Source: SZUA-309 sp965230005 (GTDB taxonomy: Bacteria; Pseudomonadota; Gammaproteobacteria; Pseudomonadales; Azotimanducaceae). Taken from it: a DNA stretch of 64,000 nucleotides. The position numbers and the translations under genes are program-made. The stretch's first letter is position 1. Each line of letters begins with the position of its first letter. The notes beneath the pieces are model-generated. The model saw only the letters and a program-made list of their open reading frames with translations. It was not told where the DNA came from and searched no databases. The stretch spans positions 1,736,001 through 1,800,000 of the forward strand of contig OZ245934.1 of the NCBI GenBank assembly GCA_965230005.1. The letters run 5' to 3'. This document shows positions 41,972-50,276 of the stretch, in pieces.

Positions 41972-43249
41972 ATGGACCAAAGCTCACTCTCATTCGGAGA
42001 CTGCACCTTGAGCGCAGACGGGGCGCTGGCGACTCCTGAGGGAGAGAGACAGCTGTCCCGGAGACTGGCCGCGATATTGCGTCTGCTCATCACAGCCGAG
42101 GGGACGGCAGTCGCGAGCGAGGATCTACTCACCGCCGGGAACGGGCATGATCTGAGCAAAGCCGTCTTCCGCCTGCGTCAGGCTCTCGACGGCACAAAAC
42201 TCGTCCGCATTGAGTCTGTCTACAGCTACGGATACCGGCTGCGTGTTGGTGCGGCAGTTCCGCGCGCGCCCAACAGGCGGAGTCAGGCTCTGGCGATCTG
42301 CGACGAAGCCGCCCACCGGATCTACGATTCAAGCGGGGAGGCGCTCGGCAGCGCGCTGGCCATGTATGAAAAAGCCTGGCAGCTCGATCCGACCTGTCTG
42401 CCCGCCTACCACGGCTACGCTCAGCTGCAGAATCAGCTCCTCGCCACCGGGCAGGCTTCGTCCATCTCTGCCTGGGAGGCCATTCAAGGCGCACTGGAAA
42501 ACGCCGTGCAGCATGCGCCGCCTTCTGCGGACGTGCATGCGGTTCTGGCAAAAGGCCACTACCTGCTCGGTTGGGACGCGATGGCCGGTCGTGAACACCT
42601 CGCCAAGGCTCTGCGCCTGGATTCGGCCGCTTACCTTCCCAACGAATGTGCCGGCCGCATTTCACTGTTTCTCGGCAATGCGGAACAAGCCGTCGACTAT
42701 CTGAAGCGGGCCATCGACGCCAATCCGCTGGTCATGGCAGCCAACGGTTGCCTCGCGTACGCACTCGGATGCACCGGTGAAGGACAAGCGGCCGTTGACC
42801 ACATCGATTGGTTGCTGGAGGTAGATCCCAGAAACGTGGAAACCCGGGGCTGGTACACGTGGGTTCACGCGGTGCACGGGGATGCCGATAGAGCCTGCAG
42901 AATCGCCACGGCACTCAGCGAGCAGCTACCCGACTCAGCCACCAACCTCGCCGGGCATGCGGTTGCGAGGGCCCGGGCAGGTCAATGGGACCAGGCGCGC
43001 CTGCTGCTCGATTCCCTGGCGGATCAACGGCGTTTCGCAAACCGCGGCGCAGCCATCGCGAGCTATGCCTGGTACGTTCTGGGCGACCGCGCGGCCGCAC
43101 TCGGGGCGCTCGAGACGGCCGCTCGAGAGCGCGATTACTGGCTGGGCTTTATCCTCCAGCGCCTCGTGCACACGGATCTGCAGAGCGAACCGGCCTTCCA
43201 GGGCATCCATTCGAGGGTCTACGAGAGCAGCGGGCTCGTTCCCGCCTGA
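41972..43249 (+). CDS. Winged-helix (OmpR/CadC-type) regulator with TPR-like domain
   Basis: 425 residues from the ATG at 41972. The N-terminus is a Trans_reg_C-like winged helix: LSRRLAAILRLLITAEGTAV, then KAVFRLRQALDGTKLVRIES. The rest is a long set of helical repeats of TPR/SEL1 type (AYHGYAQLQNQLLATGQAS, LAKGHYLLGWDAMAGREHL, NEQAVDYLKRAID-like units). No transmembrane segment. The ATG at 41876 would overlap the porin promoter and is less likely. Divergent from the porin/amidohydrolase pair, which it probably regulates; the signal is unknown. Confidence 0.78.
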   Translation: MDQSSLSFGDCTLSADGALATPEGERQLSRRLAAILRLLITAEGTAVASEDLLTAGNGHDLSKAVFRLRQALDGTKLVRIESVYSYGYRLRVGAAVPRAPNRRSQALAICDEAAHRIYDSSGEALGSALAMYEKAWQLDPTCLPAYHGYAQLQNQLLATGQASSISAWEAIQGALENAVQHAPPSADVHAVLAKGHYLLGWDAMAGREHLAKALRLDSAAYLPNECAGRISLFLGNAEQAVDYLKRAIDANPLVMAANGCLAYALGCTGEGQAAVDHIDWLLEVDPRNVETRGWYTWVHAVHGDADRACRIATALSEQLPDSATNLAGHAVARARAGQWDQARLLLDSLADQRRFANRGAAIASYAWYVLGDRAAALGALETAARERDYWLGFILQRLVHTDLQSEPAFQGIHSRVYESSGLVPA

Positions 43250-43296
43250 TCGGGAACAGATGGCTGATGCTGCTCAGCCGTCCCGGGGGAACGAGA

Positions 43297-43998
43297 TCAG
43301 GTTTTCCTGAAAGCAGCGGCATTCGCACTCGCCGCCGCTTCAATGTCCCCTTTCCCGAAGGCCGCCGGTCGCGGTTCCGGCAGCTGCAGGGCTTCCTGAG
43401 TTTTCGGCCGGGCGTCGAGGCGCTCGAACCAGGCGTTCAGATGGTCGAGACCATCGACGCTCACAGCGGCCCAGAAGTAGGTGCGCGCCCAGGGATACGT
43501 CGCCATGTCGGCGATGCTGTAATCGTCGCCAACGAGATACTCGCGACCCTCAAGCCGTGTGTTCAGCACCTCGAGCAGGCGCCGCGACTCGTCCACATAG
43601 CGCTTGATGGCGTATTCGTCCTCATGACCGTTCGGTTTGGCGATACGCTGGAAATACATGGCCTGGCCCATCATCGGGCCGATGCCGCCCATCTGAAACA
43701 TCAGCCACTGCAGCGTTTCCGAACGCAGCGCAGGATCCTCGGCGAGGAAGCGGCCGTACTTCTCGGCGAGATACCAGAGGATGGCGCCGGACTCGAAAAC
43801 GACGAAGTCGTTGTTGCTCGTATCAACGATGGTCGGAATACGACCGTTGGGATTGAGCTTCAGGTACCAGTCGGACTTCTGCTCCCGCTTCGCAAAGCTG
43901 ATCGGCACCAGCTCGTAGTCGACCTCGGCCTCGTGCAGAAAGATGAGCGGTTTCCAGCCGTTCATGGTGTTGGCGGTGTAAAGGCGGATATCCGGCAT
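43297..43998 (-). CDS. Glutathione S-transferase
   Basis: 233 residues from ATG 43998, preceded by GAGGAA. N-terminal thioredoxin-like domain: IRLYTANTMNGWKPLIFLHE, NPNGRIPTIVDTS, FVVFESGAILWYLAEKYG (the ESGAI glutathione-binding motif). The all-helical C-terminal domain ends with YSIADMATYPWARTYFWAAV. Detoxification or isomerisation of electrophiles with glutathione. Divergent from HxlR; a shared 17-bp-spaced dyad suggests joint control. Confidence 0.92.
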   Translation of the reverse strand: MPDIRLYTANTMNGWKPLIFLHEAEVDYELVPISFAKREQKSDWYLKLNPNGRIPTIVDTSNNDFVVFESGAILWYLAEKYGRFLAEDPALRSETLQWLMFQMGGIGPMMGQAMYFQRIAKPNGHEDEYAIKRYVDESRRLLEVLNTRLEGREYLVGDDYSIADMATYPWARTYFWAAVSVDGLDHLNAWFERLDARPKTQEALQLPEPRPAAFGKGDIEAAASANAAAFRKT

Positions 43999-44052
43999 GG
44001 CGCTGTTCCTCAAGTTGGATCGTTCCCTGATGCCGGTGCATTTTCTGCTACT

Positions 44053-44087
44053 GGTTACAAATAACAACCAGTATACTTTTTGTAACC
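44053..44087. promoter_or_regulatory. Large dyad between GST and HxlR, candidate HxlR operator
   Basis: GGTTACAAA (44053-44061) and TTTGTAACC (44079-44087) form a perfect 9-bp inverted repeat with a 17-bp spacer containing TATACT (44072-44077), which could be a -10. HxlR-type repressors bind dyads of this kind next to their own gene. It may control GST, hxlR and, through it, the Mrp operon. Confidence 0.7.
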
Positions 44088-44119
44088 TACTATGGAGTGA
44101 CCTGGGAGCCAACCCGCCC

Positions 44120-44476
44120 ATGGGCCAACTGAAGATCAAGGAAACGCACGGCGTTCGCCAGGCGATGGAACCTTGCGAAGAACCCTGCCCCATCGAGCGC
44201 GGCATGCGCGTTATCGGCGGGAAATGGAAGGGCTCAATCCTCTGGCACCTCAAAGACGGCCCTGTGCGTTTTAACGACCTCGCCCGACAGCTTGGCGGCG
44301 CCAGCAAGCGCATGGTCAGCCAGCGCCTGAAGGAACTCGAGGCCTACGACCTCGTCTCCCGAACGGTCGTCAGCGACCGTCCGGTAATCGTAAACTACGA
44401 AATCACGCCTTTCGGCCGTTCGGCGCTCGACGTGCTGGAACAGCTCAAGAGCTGGTCGGAAAAGCACGACCTGTAG
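44120..44476 (+). CDS. HxlR-family transcriptional regulator
   Basis: 118 residues. Winged helix with the HxlR-typical CPIERGMRVIGGKWKGSILW (cysteine at the N-terminus) and ARQLGGASKRMVSQRLKELE, ending with the YEITPFGRSALDVLEQLKSW motif. The cysteine in EPCEEPC-P may sense thiol-reactive or oxidative signals. The start is the ATG at 44120; the longer frame runs through the operator. It is 15 nt before mnhE, so it heads the antiporter operon. Confidence 0.9.
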   Translation: MGQLKIKETHGVRQAMEPCEEPCPIERGMRVIGGKWKGSILWHLKDGPVRFNDLARQLGGASKRMVSQRLKELEAYDLVSRTVVSDRPVIVNYEITPFGRSALDVLEQLKSWSEKHDL

Positions 44477-44491
44477 CGCAGGACGCCCGCC

Positions 44492-45013
44492 ATGACGGCA
44501 ACGACGGAAAACAGAGCGAGCCCCGCACCACGCCGCAAGTGGTTGCGCGTTGCCATCATGGCCGCCCTGCTGTCTGCTGCCTGGTTACTCTGGTCGGGCC
44601 TCTACAAACCGCTGCTGTTGAGCCTCGGTGCATTCTCCGTCGCCCTCACGCTGTTTCTGATCGACAGAAAGGGCTATTTCACGGACAACGCCTTCGCCTT
44701 CCGTTACAGCGTCAGCCTGCTTGGTTTCTGGGCATGGCTCGGGAAAGAGATCGTGCTGTCGAGTCTCGAGGTCGCCAAGGTCGTGCTAAGCCGCCGGCTG
44801 GCGGTGAAACCATCTACCGTGGTCATCGACGTTGGCCACATGGACGAGCTCGACCAGGCGGTCCTCGGCAACTCGATCACGCTCACGCCAGGCACCCTGA
44901 CCCTCGACGTGTACGAAAACCGCATGCTGGTGCACGCCCTGAACGAAGACATCGCCGCCGGGCTCAGGGAGGGCGAAATGCAGCGCCGAGTGGAGGACCT
45001 ACGGGACAACTGA
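44492..45013 (+). CDS. mnhE: Mrp antiporter subunit E
   Basis: 173 residues. Hydrophobic N-terminus with two or three helices (AAWLLWSGLYKPLLLSLGAF, RYSVSLLGFWAWLGKEIVLS) and the MnhE-typical soluble tail LGNSITLTPGTLTLDVYENR. Part of the multi-subunit Na+(K+)/H+ antiporter that works like the membrane arm of complex I. First antiporter gene of the operon, unusual since MnhA is normally first. Confidence 0.9.
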   Translation: MTATTENRASPAPRRKWLRVAIMAALLSAAWLLWSGLYKPLLLSLGAFSVALTLFLIDRKGYFTDNAFAFRYSVSLLGFWAWLGKEIVLSSLEVAKVVLSRRLAVKPSTVVIDVGHMDELDQAVLGNSITLTPGTLTLDVYENRMLVHALNEDIAAGLREGEMQRRVEDLRDN

Positions 45014-45026
45014 CCCCGTTCAGCTT

Positions 45027-45305
45027 ATGTATTTCGCCGTCAGCATCGCCACCCTCGTGACCATGGGCCTCGCTCTGATTCGCGCCATCCGGGGACCAAG
45101 CGTTTACGACCGCGTGCTCGCCGTGAACATGTTCGGCACCAAGACCGTGCTGCTGCTGTCGGTGATCGCCTTTCTCTATGGTCGTCCGGACTTCCTCGAC
45201 CTGGCCCTCGCCTACGCGCTCATCAACTTCATTGGTGTGCTGGCGGTGCTGGAGTTCTTTCGCAGTCGCAAGGAGCGTCAGGAGCGGGAGGGCTCCAGCC
45301 TGTGA
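45027..45305 (+). CDS. mnhF: Mrp antiporter subunit F
   Basis: 92 residues, three transmembrane helices, MnhF motifs LALIRAIRGPSVYDRVLAVN and FLYGRPDFLDLALAYALINF. Small membrane subunit of the antiporter. 13 nt after mnhE. Its stop overlaps the mnhG start. Confidence 0.92.
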   Translation: MYFAVSIATLVTMGLALIRAIRGPSVYDRVLAVNMFGTKTVLLLSVIAFLYGRPDFLDLALAYALINFIGVLAVLEFFRSRKERQEREGSSL

Positions 45306-45643
45306 TGGCGGCGGTGATCGATGCACTCAGCTGGCTGCTGCTCACCCTCGGCGGACTCGCCGTACTGATCGGGGGTATCGGTGCTCTGCGCATGCCCGAC
45401 CTCTATACGCGCATGCACGCCGCCAGCGTGACCGACAGCCTCGGCGCCATTCTGGTGATTTCCGGGATCATGCTGCAGGCGGGCCTGTCGCTCGCGACCA
45501 TCAAGCTAGCGGCCATTCTGCTGTTCCTGCTTCTGACGTCACCGACCTCCTCCAATGCCCTCGCGAGCGCCGCGCTGCTGGCCGGTAACCGACCCATGAG
45601 CAACGACGTGGATGATCAAGCCGCCGGGGAGTCGCGATCATGA
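45305..45643 (+). CDS. mnhG: Mrp antiporter subunit G
   Basis: 112 residues from the ATG at 45305 (GTG at 45302 is an alternative). Three membrane helices with MPDLYTRMHAASVTDSLGAI, the MnhG core motif. The gene overlaps mnhF and the next gene by a few bases, so the proteins are translated together. Confidence 0.9.
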   Translation: MAAVIDALSWLLLTLGGLAVLIGGIGALRMPDLYTRMHAASVTDSLGAILVISGIMLQAGLSLATIKLAAILLFLLLTSPTSSNALASAALLAGNRPMSNDVDDQAAGESRS

Positions 45644-46617
45644 CCGCGCTGTTCGGCATCTTCCTCATGTCCCTGCTCGTCATTGCTGCCATCGCGATCG
45701 TTCGAGCCCGGAATCTCTTCGTCGCCGTCATGCTCATGGGCATCGCGAGCCTGCTCATCGCCGCCAACTTTTTCATTCTGGACGCCGCAGATGTGGCACT
45801 CACGGAAGCGGCCGTGGGCGCGGGGATCTCAACGGTGCTGTTTCTGAGCGCCCTGGCCCTTACGGCCGAGCGAGAACGGGCGCCAACGACTCGCGTAGCG
45901 CTCTCGATGACCGTCACCGTGATCGCGACCCTGGTTGTGATCTACGCCACCACCGACAAGCCGCGCTTTGGCGACCCGGCGGCGCCCGTGCACACGCATG
46001 TGGCGCCCTGGTATCTCGAGAAGACGCCGGAATACATCGACATCACCAACGTGGTCACTGCAGTTTTAGGCAGCTATCGCGGCTATGACACCCTCGGTGA
46101 GGTGTTCGTGGTATTCACCGCTGGCATCGGCGTGCTGTTCCTGCTCGGGCGCGGCCGCGTGCTGCGCAGCTGGGATGAAGAAACGGAACGGAACCTGGGG
46201 CTGCGGCATCACCTGATTCCCAGAGTCGTCGGCCGCCTGCTCATCCCGTTCATCCTGCTGTTTGGCCTCTACGTGCAGTTTCACGGGGAGTACGGCCCGG
46301 GCGGCGGTTTCCAGGCCGGCGCCATCATCGCCGCCTCCATCATTCTCTATGCGCTTCTCGAAGGAGAAGCTCACGCCCTCGAGGTGCTGCCGCAGAACGT
46401 GCTGCTCGGACTCATGGCCGGCGGTGCCATCCTCTATACGAGCGTCGGTCTCGTCAGCATGCTGCTCGGCGGCAACTTTCTCGATTATTCGGTCCTCGCC
46501 GCGGACCCGGTAACTGGTCAACAGATAGGCATCATCGTCATCGAGGCAGGCGTCGGCATCACGGTCACTGGCACACTCCTCGCCATTTTCCACGCCTTTG
46601 CGGCCCGGGAGCGCTGA
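45640..46617 (+). CDS. mnhB: Fusion of MbhD/E-like (MnhA C-terminal) and MnhB subunits
   Basis: 325 residues in three parts: an N-terminal DUF4040/MbhD-like part (residues 1-90, RARNLFVAVMLMGIASLLIA, EAAVGAGISTVLFLSALALT), an MbhE-like segment (about 90-170, TNVVTAVLGSYRGYDTLGEV) and an MnhB part (about 190-325, GLYVQFHGEYGPGGGFQAGA). In typical Mrp systems MbhD/E correspond to the C-terminal part of MnhA; here this part is joined to MnhB. About nine membrane helices. Confidence 0.85.
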   Translation: MTALFGIFLMSLLVIAAIAIVRARNLFVAVMLMGIASLLIAANFFILDAADVALTEAAVGAGISTVLFLSALALTAERERAPTTRVALSMTVTVIATLVVIYATTDKPRFGDPAAPVHTHVAPWYLEKTPEYIDITNVVTAVLGSYRGYDTLGEVFVVFTAGIGVLFLLGRGRVLRSWDEETERNLGLRHHLIPRVVGRLLIPFILLFGLYVQFHGEYGPGGGFQAGAIIAASIILYALLEGEAHALEVLPQNVLLGLMAGGAILYTSVGLVSMLLGGNFLDYSVLAADPVTGQQIGIIVIEAGVGITVTGTLLAIFHAFAARER

Positions 46618-46620
46618 GCC

Positions 46621-46992
46621 GTGGACTATCTCGGTATCTTCAACTACTGGGTATTCGCCATCCTGCTGATGATCGGTTTCTACGCCGTCATCGCGAAGGT
46701 GAATCTGATCAAGAAGCTCATTGGACTCTCGCTCTTTCAGTCGGCCGTGTTCCTGCTCTACATCACCATGGGCCGCATCGAAGGCGGAACGGCACCCATT
46801 TACCGAGCGGAGGCCTATCTCGCCGAAACCATCTCCGGGCTCTACGCCAATCCGCTACCGCAGGTGCTGATCCTCACTGCGATCGTCGTTGGCATTTCGA
46901 CGCTGGCCCTCGGACTCGGCATCGTTGTCCGGATCCGGGAAGAGTACGGCACCATCGAAGAAACCGAGATCGCTGAGATCGATCAGCAGTGA
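46621..46992 (+). CDS. mnhC: Mrp antiporter subunit C
   Basis: 123 residues, start GTG. NuoK-like three-helix protein (FAILLMIGFYAVIAKVNLIK, KLIGLSLFQSAVFLLYITMG), with the MnhC-typical LPQVLILTAIVVGISTLALG. Conducting-arm subunit related to NuoK of complex I. Overlaps the following mnhD-type gene by 4 bp. Confidence 0.92.
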   Translation: MDYLGIFNYWVFAILLMIGFYAVIAKVNLIKKLIGLSLFQSAVFLLYITMGRIEGGTAPIYRAEAYLAETISGLYANPLPQVLILTAIVVGISTLALGLGIVVRIREEYGTIEETEIAEIDQQ

Positions 46993-48485
46993 GCGGACTC
47001 GACGCCCACCTGCCGGCACTCCAGGTTGTGGTGCCGATGCTGACTTCGGCCTTCGCCGTGCTGCTCGCCCCACGGGGGCTTGCCTGGGCAGCCACGCTGG
47101 CCGCCAGCGCTCTTTCCTTCGCCATTGCCGTGCGCCTGACCGTAATGGTCCTCGGCGGCGATGAGCTCGGCTATGCCATGGGCAACTGGCCAGCGCCCTT
47201 TGGCATTGCGCTCGAGGTCGACAGCTTCAGCGTCCTACTTCTGCTCGTCATCACCGGTGCATCGACCCTGGCACTGCTTGGCGGCAAAGCGAGCCTCGAA
47301 GCACAGATCGTCGACGACCGTGAGCCTTACTACTTCGCGGCCTGGCTCCTGGCGCTGGCCGGGCTCTGCGGCATCGTCGTCACAGGAGATGCCTTCAACA
47401 TCTTCGTGTTCATGGAGATCTCATCGCTCGCCAGCTACATCCTCATCGCCGGGGGACCTGACCGGCGAGCGCTGCCGGCCGTCTTCAAGTACCTGGTCAT
47501 GGGTACCATCGGTGCCACTTTTTATCTGATCGGTGTCGGCCTCGTTTACATGATGACGGGCACGCTGAACCTCGCAGACATGGAAGCAAGAATCGGCGAC
47601 GTTGCCGATCAGCGGCCGATTCTGGCCGCCGCCGGCTTCATCACCATTGGCCTGGCCCTCAAGGCGGCCGTCTTCCCGCTGCACGTGTGGCTGCCGAACG
47701 CCTATGCCTGGGCACCGCACATCACAACGGCGTTTCTGGCTGCCTGCGCGACCAAGGTCTCCGTCTACGTGCTGCTGCGCTTCGACTTTCTGGTGTTTCA
47801 GGGCAACCTGGCACAACACGAGCTGCAGTTTGCGATCTATCTCATGCCCCTGGCTGTGCTTGGCATCCTGGTCGGATCTGCTGTGGCCATTTTCGAAGAC
47901 AACGTGAAGCGCAGCTTCGCCTTCTCCTCCATCGCCCAGATCGGCTACATCCTGCTCGGCGCCAGTCTGATCACCGTGCCCGGCCTGATCGGCGGTATCG
48001 TGCATCTTTTCAATCATGCCCTCGCGAAGGGCGGGGTGTTTCTCGCGCTGGCTGCCTTCGCCGGCACTGCTAACGCCATCACCCGCCAGGACATGGCAGG
48101 TGTCGCGCGACGAATGCCCTGGACCTTTGCCGCTTTCGTAATCGCCGGCTTGAGTCTCATCGGCATTCCGGGCACCGCTGGTTTCATCAGCAAGTGGTAC
48201 CTGATCACTTCCGCCCTCGAGCGCGGCGCAATCGGCATCGCCCTGGTCGTCGTGATCCTCGTGAGTTCGCTCATGGCAGTGGTTTATGTCTGGCGGGTCG
48301 TGGAGGTCGCCGCCTTTGGAACGCCCGCGAGGGAAAGAACGACCACGCCGCCGAGCCTCTCTCCAGCGCTGGTCGCGGTGATCTGGATCGTTGCGCTGGC
48401 CAACGTCTACTTCGGCCTGCTTCCCGCGCTGCCGGTCGCACTATCCATGGAAGCCGCACAAGCGCTTCTGCCCCAGATCCCATGA
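46989..48485 (+). CDS. mnhD: Mrp antiporter subunit D (NuoN/M/L-like), copy 1
   Basis: 498 residues, about 14 membrane helices. Proton_antipo_M core is visible: FNIFVFMEISSLASYILIAG, AAVFPLHVWLPNAYAWAPHI (conserved lysine and HxxLP), DNVKRSFAFSSIAQIGYILL, with a second lysine in HALAKGGVFLALAAFAGTAN. Conducts ions across the membrane together with the other D-like subunits. First of three such genes in the operon. Confidence 0.9.
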   Translation: MSGLDAHLPALQVVVPMLTSAFAVLLAPRGLAWAATLAASALSFAIAVRLTVMVLGGDELGYAMGNWPAPFGIALEVDSFSVLLLLVITGASTLALLGGKASLEAQIVDDREPYYFAAWLLALAGLCGIVVTGDAFNIFVFMEISSLASYILIAGGPDRRALPAVFKYLVMGTIGATFYLIGVGLVYMMTGTLNLADMEARIGDVADQRPILAAAGFITIGLALKAAVFPLHVWLPNAYAWAPHITTAFLAACATKVSVYVLLRFDFLVFQGNLAQHELQFAIYLMPLAVLGILVGSAVAIFEDNVKRSFAFSSIAQIGYILLGASLITVPGLIGGIVHLFNHALAKGGVFLALAAFAGTANAITRQDMAGVARRMPWTFAAFVIAGLSLIGIPGTAGFISKWYLITSALERGAIGIALVVVILVSSLMAVVYVWRVVEVAAFGTPARERTTTPPSLSPALVAVIWIVALANVYFGLLPALPVALSMEAAQALLPQIP

Positions 48486-48492
48486 GGCGGCT

Positions 48493-49971
48493 GTGAGCAC
48501 AGAAACACTCATCGTGCTGACCGTGCTCGTGCCCCTGGCCGGGGCCCTGGCCATCGCCCTGGCCGGGCGTATCGGCCCGAACGTCCGCGAAACCGCCACG
48601 CTCACGACCGCAGGTCTGCTCGCCGCCATCGTCTGGCAGATCATCCCGGCGGTTTATGCGGGCGGCCGGCCAGGACTGGTCATCGCAGAACTGGTACCCG
48701 GCATCGAGTTCGCCTTTCAAGCCGAGCCGCTTGGCGTGCTCTTCGCAGGCCTTGCCTCGAGCCTCTGGATCGTTAACTCGGTCTATTCGATCGGCTACAT
48801 GCGCGGCAACAAGGAAAAGCACCAGACCCGCTTCTACGTCATGTTCGCGGTTTCCCTCGCCGCCACCATGGGTATCGCCTTCGCCGGTAATCTCATCACC
48901 CTGTTCCTCTGCTACGAGATCCTGACCCTCTCGACCTACCCGCTGGTCTCTCATAAAGGTGATGAGGCGACGGTACGCTCGGCCCGCGTCTATCTCGGCG
49001 TGCTGCTGACCACGTCCATTGGTCTGCTCCTGCCGGCCATCATCTGGACCTATGCGATAGCCGGCACCGGCGACTTTGTGCCCGGTGGGATCCTTGAGGG
49101 TAAGCTTGCGGGGCCCGCCGTGGGCCTGCTGCTCGGTCTCTTTATCTTCGGCATCGGCAAAGCCGCTGTGATGCCAGTGCATAAGTGGCTGCCGGCGGCC
49201 ATGGTGGCCCCCACTCCGGTGAGCGCCCTGCTCCACGCGGTGGCGGTAGTGAAGGCAGGGGTGTTCACCGTCACCAAGGTGATCACCTACACCTTTGGTA
49301 TCGAGTTTCTCTTCTCGGAGCCTTCGAGTGACTGGCTGTTCTACGCCGCCGCCTTCACCATCATCGCGGCCAGTGTTGTTGCCCTCCGGCAGACCAACCT
49401 CAAGCGCATGCTCGCCTACTCGACGATCGCGCAGCTGTCCTACGTCGTCATGGCCGCCGCCATCCTGAAGCCGCTGGCGGAGATCGGCGCCGCCATTCAC
49501 ATGCTGGCCCACGCCTTCGGCAAGATCACCCTGTTCTTTGCGGCCGGGGCCATCTACGTGGCCGCGAAGAAAACGGAGATTCCCCAGCTTTCCGGCATAG
49601 GCCGGCGCATGCCGTTCACCATGACGGCCTTCACGATCGGGGCGTTGAGCATGATCGGCGTGCCGCCGACCGGCGGTTTCGTCTCAAAATGGTACATCCT
49701 TGCCGGTGCTTTCCAGGACAACAACTACGCCGCGCTCTTCACCATCATCGCGAGCACGGTACTGAACGCGGCCTATTTCCTGCCAATCATTTATATGGTC
49801 TGGTTTGGTCGCGAAGCGGCCCATGCAGAAGGTTACAAGCAGGACCACGGTGAAGCGCCCTGGCCAGCCGTCGCAGCGCTCACCTTCACGGCCGCCCTGA
49901 CGATCCTGTTCTTCTTCTTCAACGGACCGGCCATCGAGCTCGAGCGCCAGGTCGTGCGGGGACTGCAATGA
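48493..49971 (+). CDS. Mrp-type proton-conducting subunit (NuoM/L-like), copy 2
   Basis: 492 residues from a GTG at 48493, 7 nt after the previous stop; no better start is near. Core motifs: LITLFLCYEILTLSTYPLVS, FGIGKAAVMPVHKWLPAAMV, TNLKRMLAYSTIAQLSYVVM, HAFGKITLFFAAGAIYVAAK. Similar to MnhD and to the N-terminal part of MnhA; it probably takes the place of the missing MnhA conducting half. Confidence 0.88.
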   Translation: MSTETLIVLTVLVPLAGALAIALAGRIGPNVRETATLTTAGLLAAIVWQIIPAVYAGGRPGLVIAELVPGIEFAFQAEPLGVLFAGLASSLWIVNSVYSIGYMRGNKEKHQTRFYVMFAVSLAATMGIAFAGNLITLFLCYEILTLSTYPLVSHKGDEATVRSARVYLGVLLTTSIGLLLPAIIWTYAIAGTGDFVPGGILEGKLAGPAVGLLLGLFIFGIGKAAVMPVHKWLPAAMVAPTPVSALLHAVAVVKAGVFTVTKVITYTFGIEFLFSEPSSDWLFYAAAFTIIAASVVALRQTNLKRMLAYSTIAQLSYVVMAAAILKPLAEIGAAIHMLAHAFGKITLFFAAGAIYVAAKKTEIPQLSGIGRRMPFTMTAFTIGALSMIGVPPTGGFVSKWYILAGAFQDNNYAALFTIIASTVLNAAYFLPIIYMVWFGREAAHAEGYKQDHGEAPWPAVAALTFTAALTILFFFFNGPAIELERQVVRGLQ

Positions 49972-50276
49972 GCACCACGGACAACACCACGGACAGGAAA
50001 GCACAAGAGGACCACTGGCTCGTGCGGCCGAAGACCATCCGCCTGCTCTGGTGGGTGTTCTCCGTGATTCTGGCCGGCACCGTGACGCTGCAGCTGGTGA
50101 TCAAGGTGAAGGGCTACTTCGGTATCGACGGCTGGTTCGGCTTCGGCGCCGCTTTCGGTTTTCTCGCCTGCCTTGCCATGGTGCTTGTGGCGAAGGCTCT
50201 CGGCGTGGTGCTGAAGCGTCCGGAGGATTACTACGGTACCGAAGGCGATGAGCCCCGGGAGCAGCACGATGCTTGA
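49968..50276 (+). CDS. Small two-helix membrane protein of the antiporter operon
   Basis: 102 residues. Two transmembrane helices (RLLWWVFSVILAGTVTLQLV and GFGAAFGFLACLAMVLVAKA) with a conserved-looking IKVKGYFGIDGWFG between them and acidic ends (KRPEDYYGTEGDEP). Not a canonical Mrp subunit and not recognised. Overlaps both neighbours by a few bases, so it is translated with them and is likely an extra structural or assembly subunit. Confidence 0.8.
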   Translation: MSTTDNTTDRKAQEDHWLVRPKTIRLLWWVFSVILAGTVTLQLVIKVKGYFGIDGWFGFGAAFGFLACLAMVLVAKALGVVLKRPEDYYGTEGDEPREQHDA

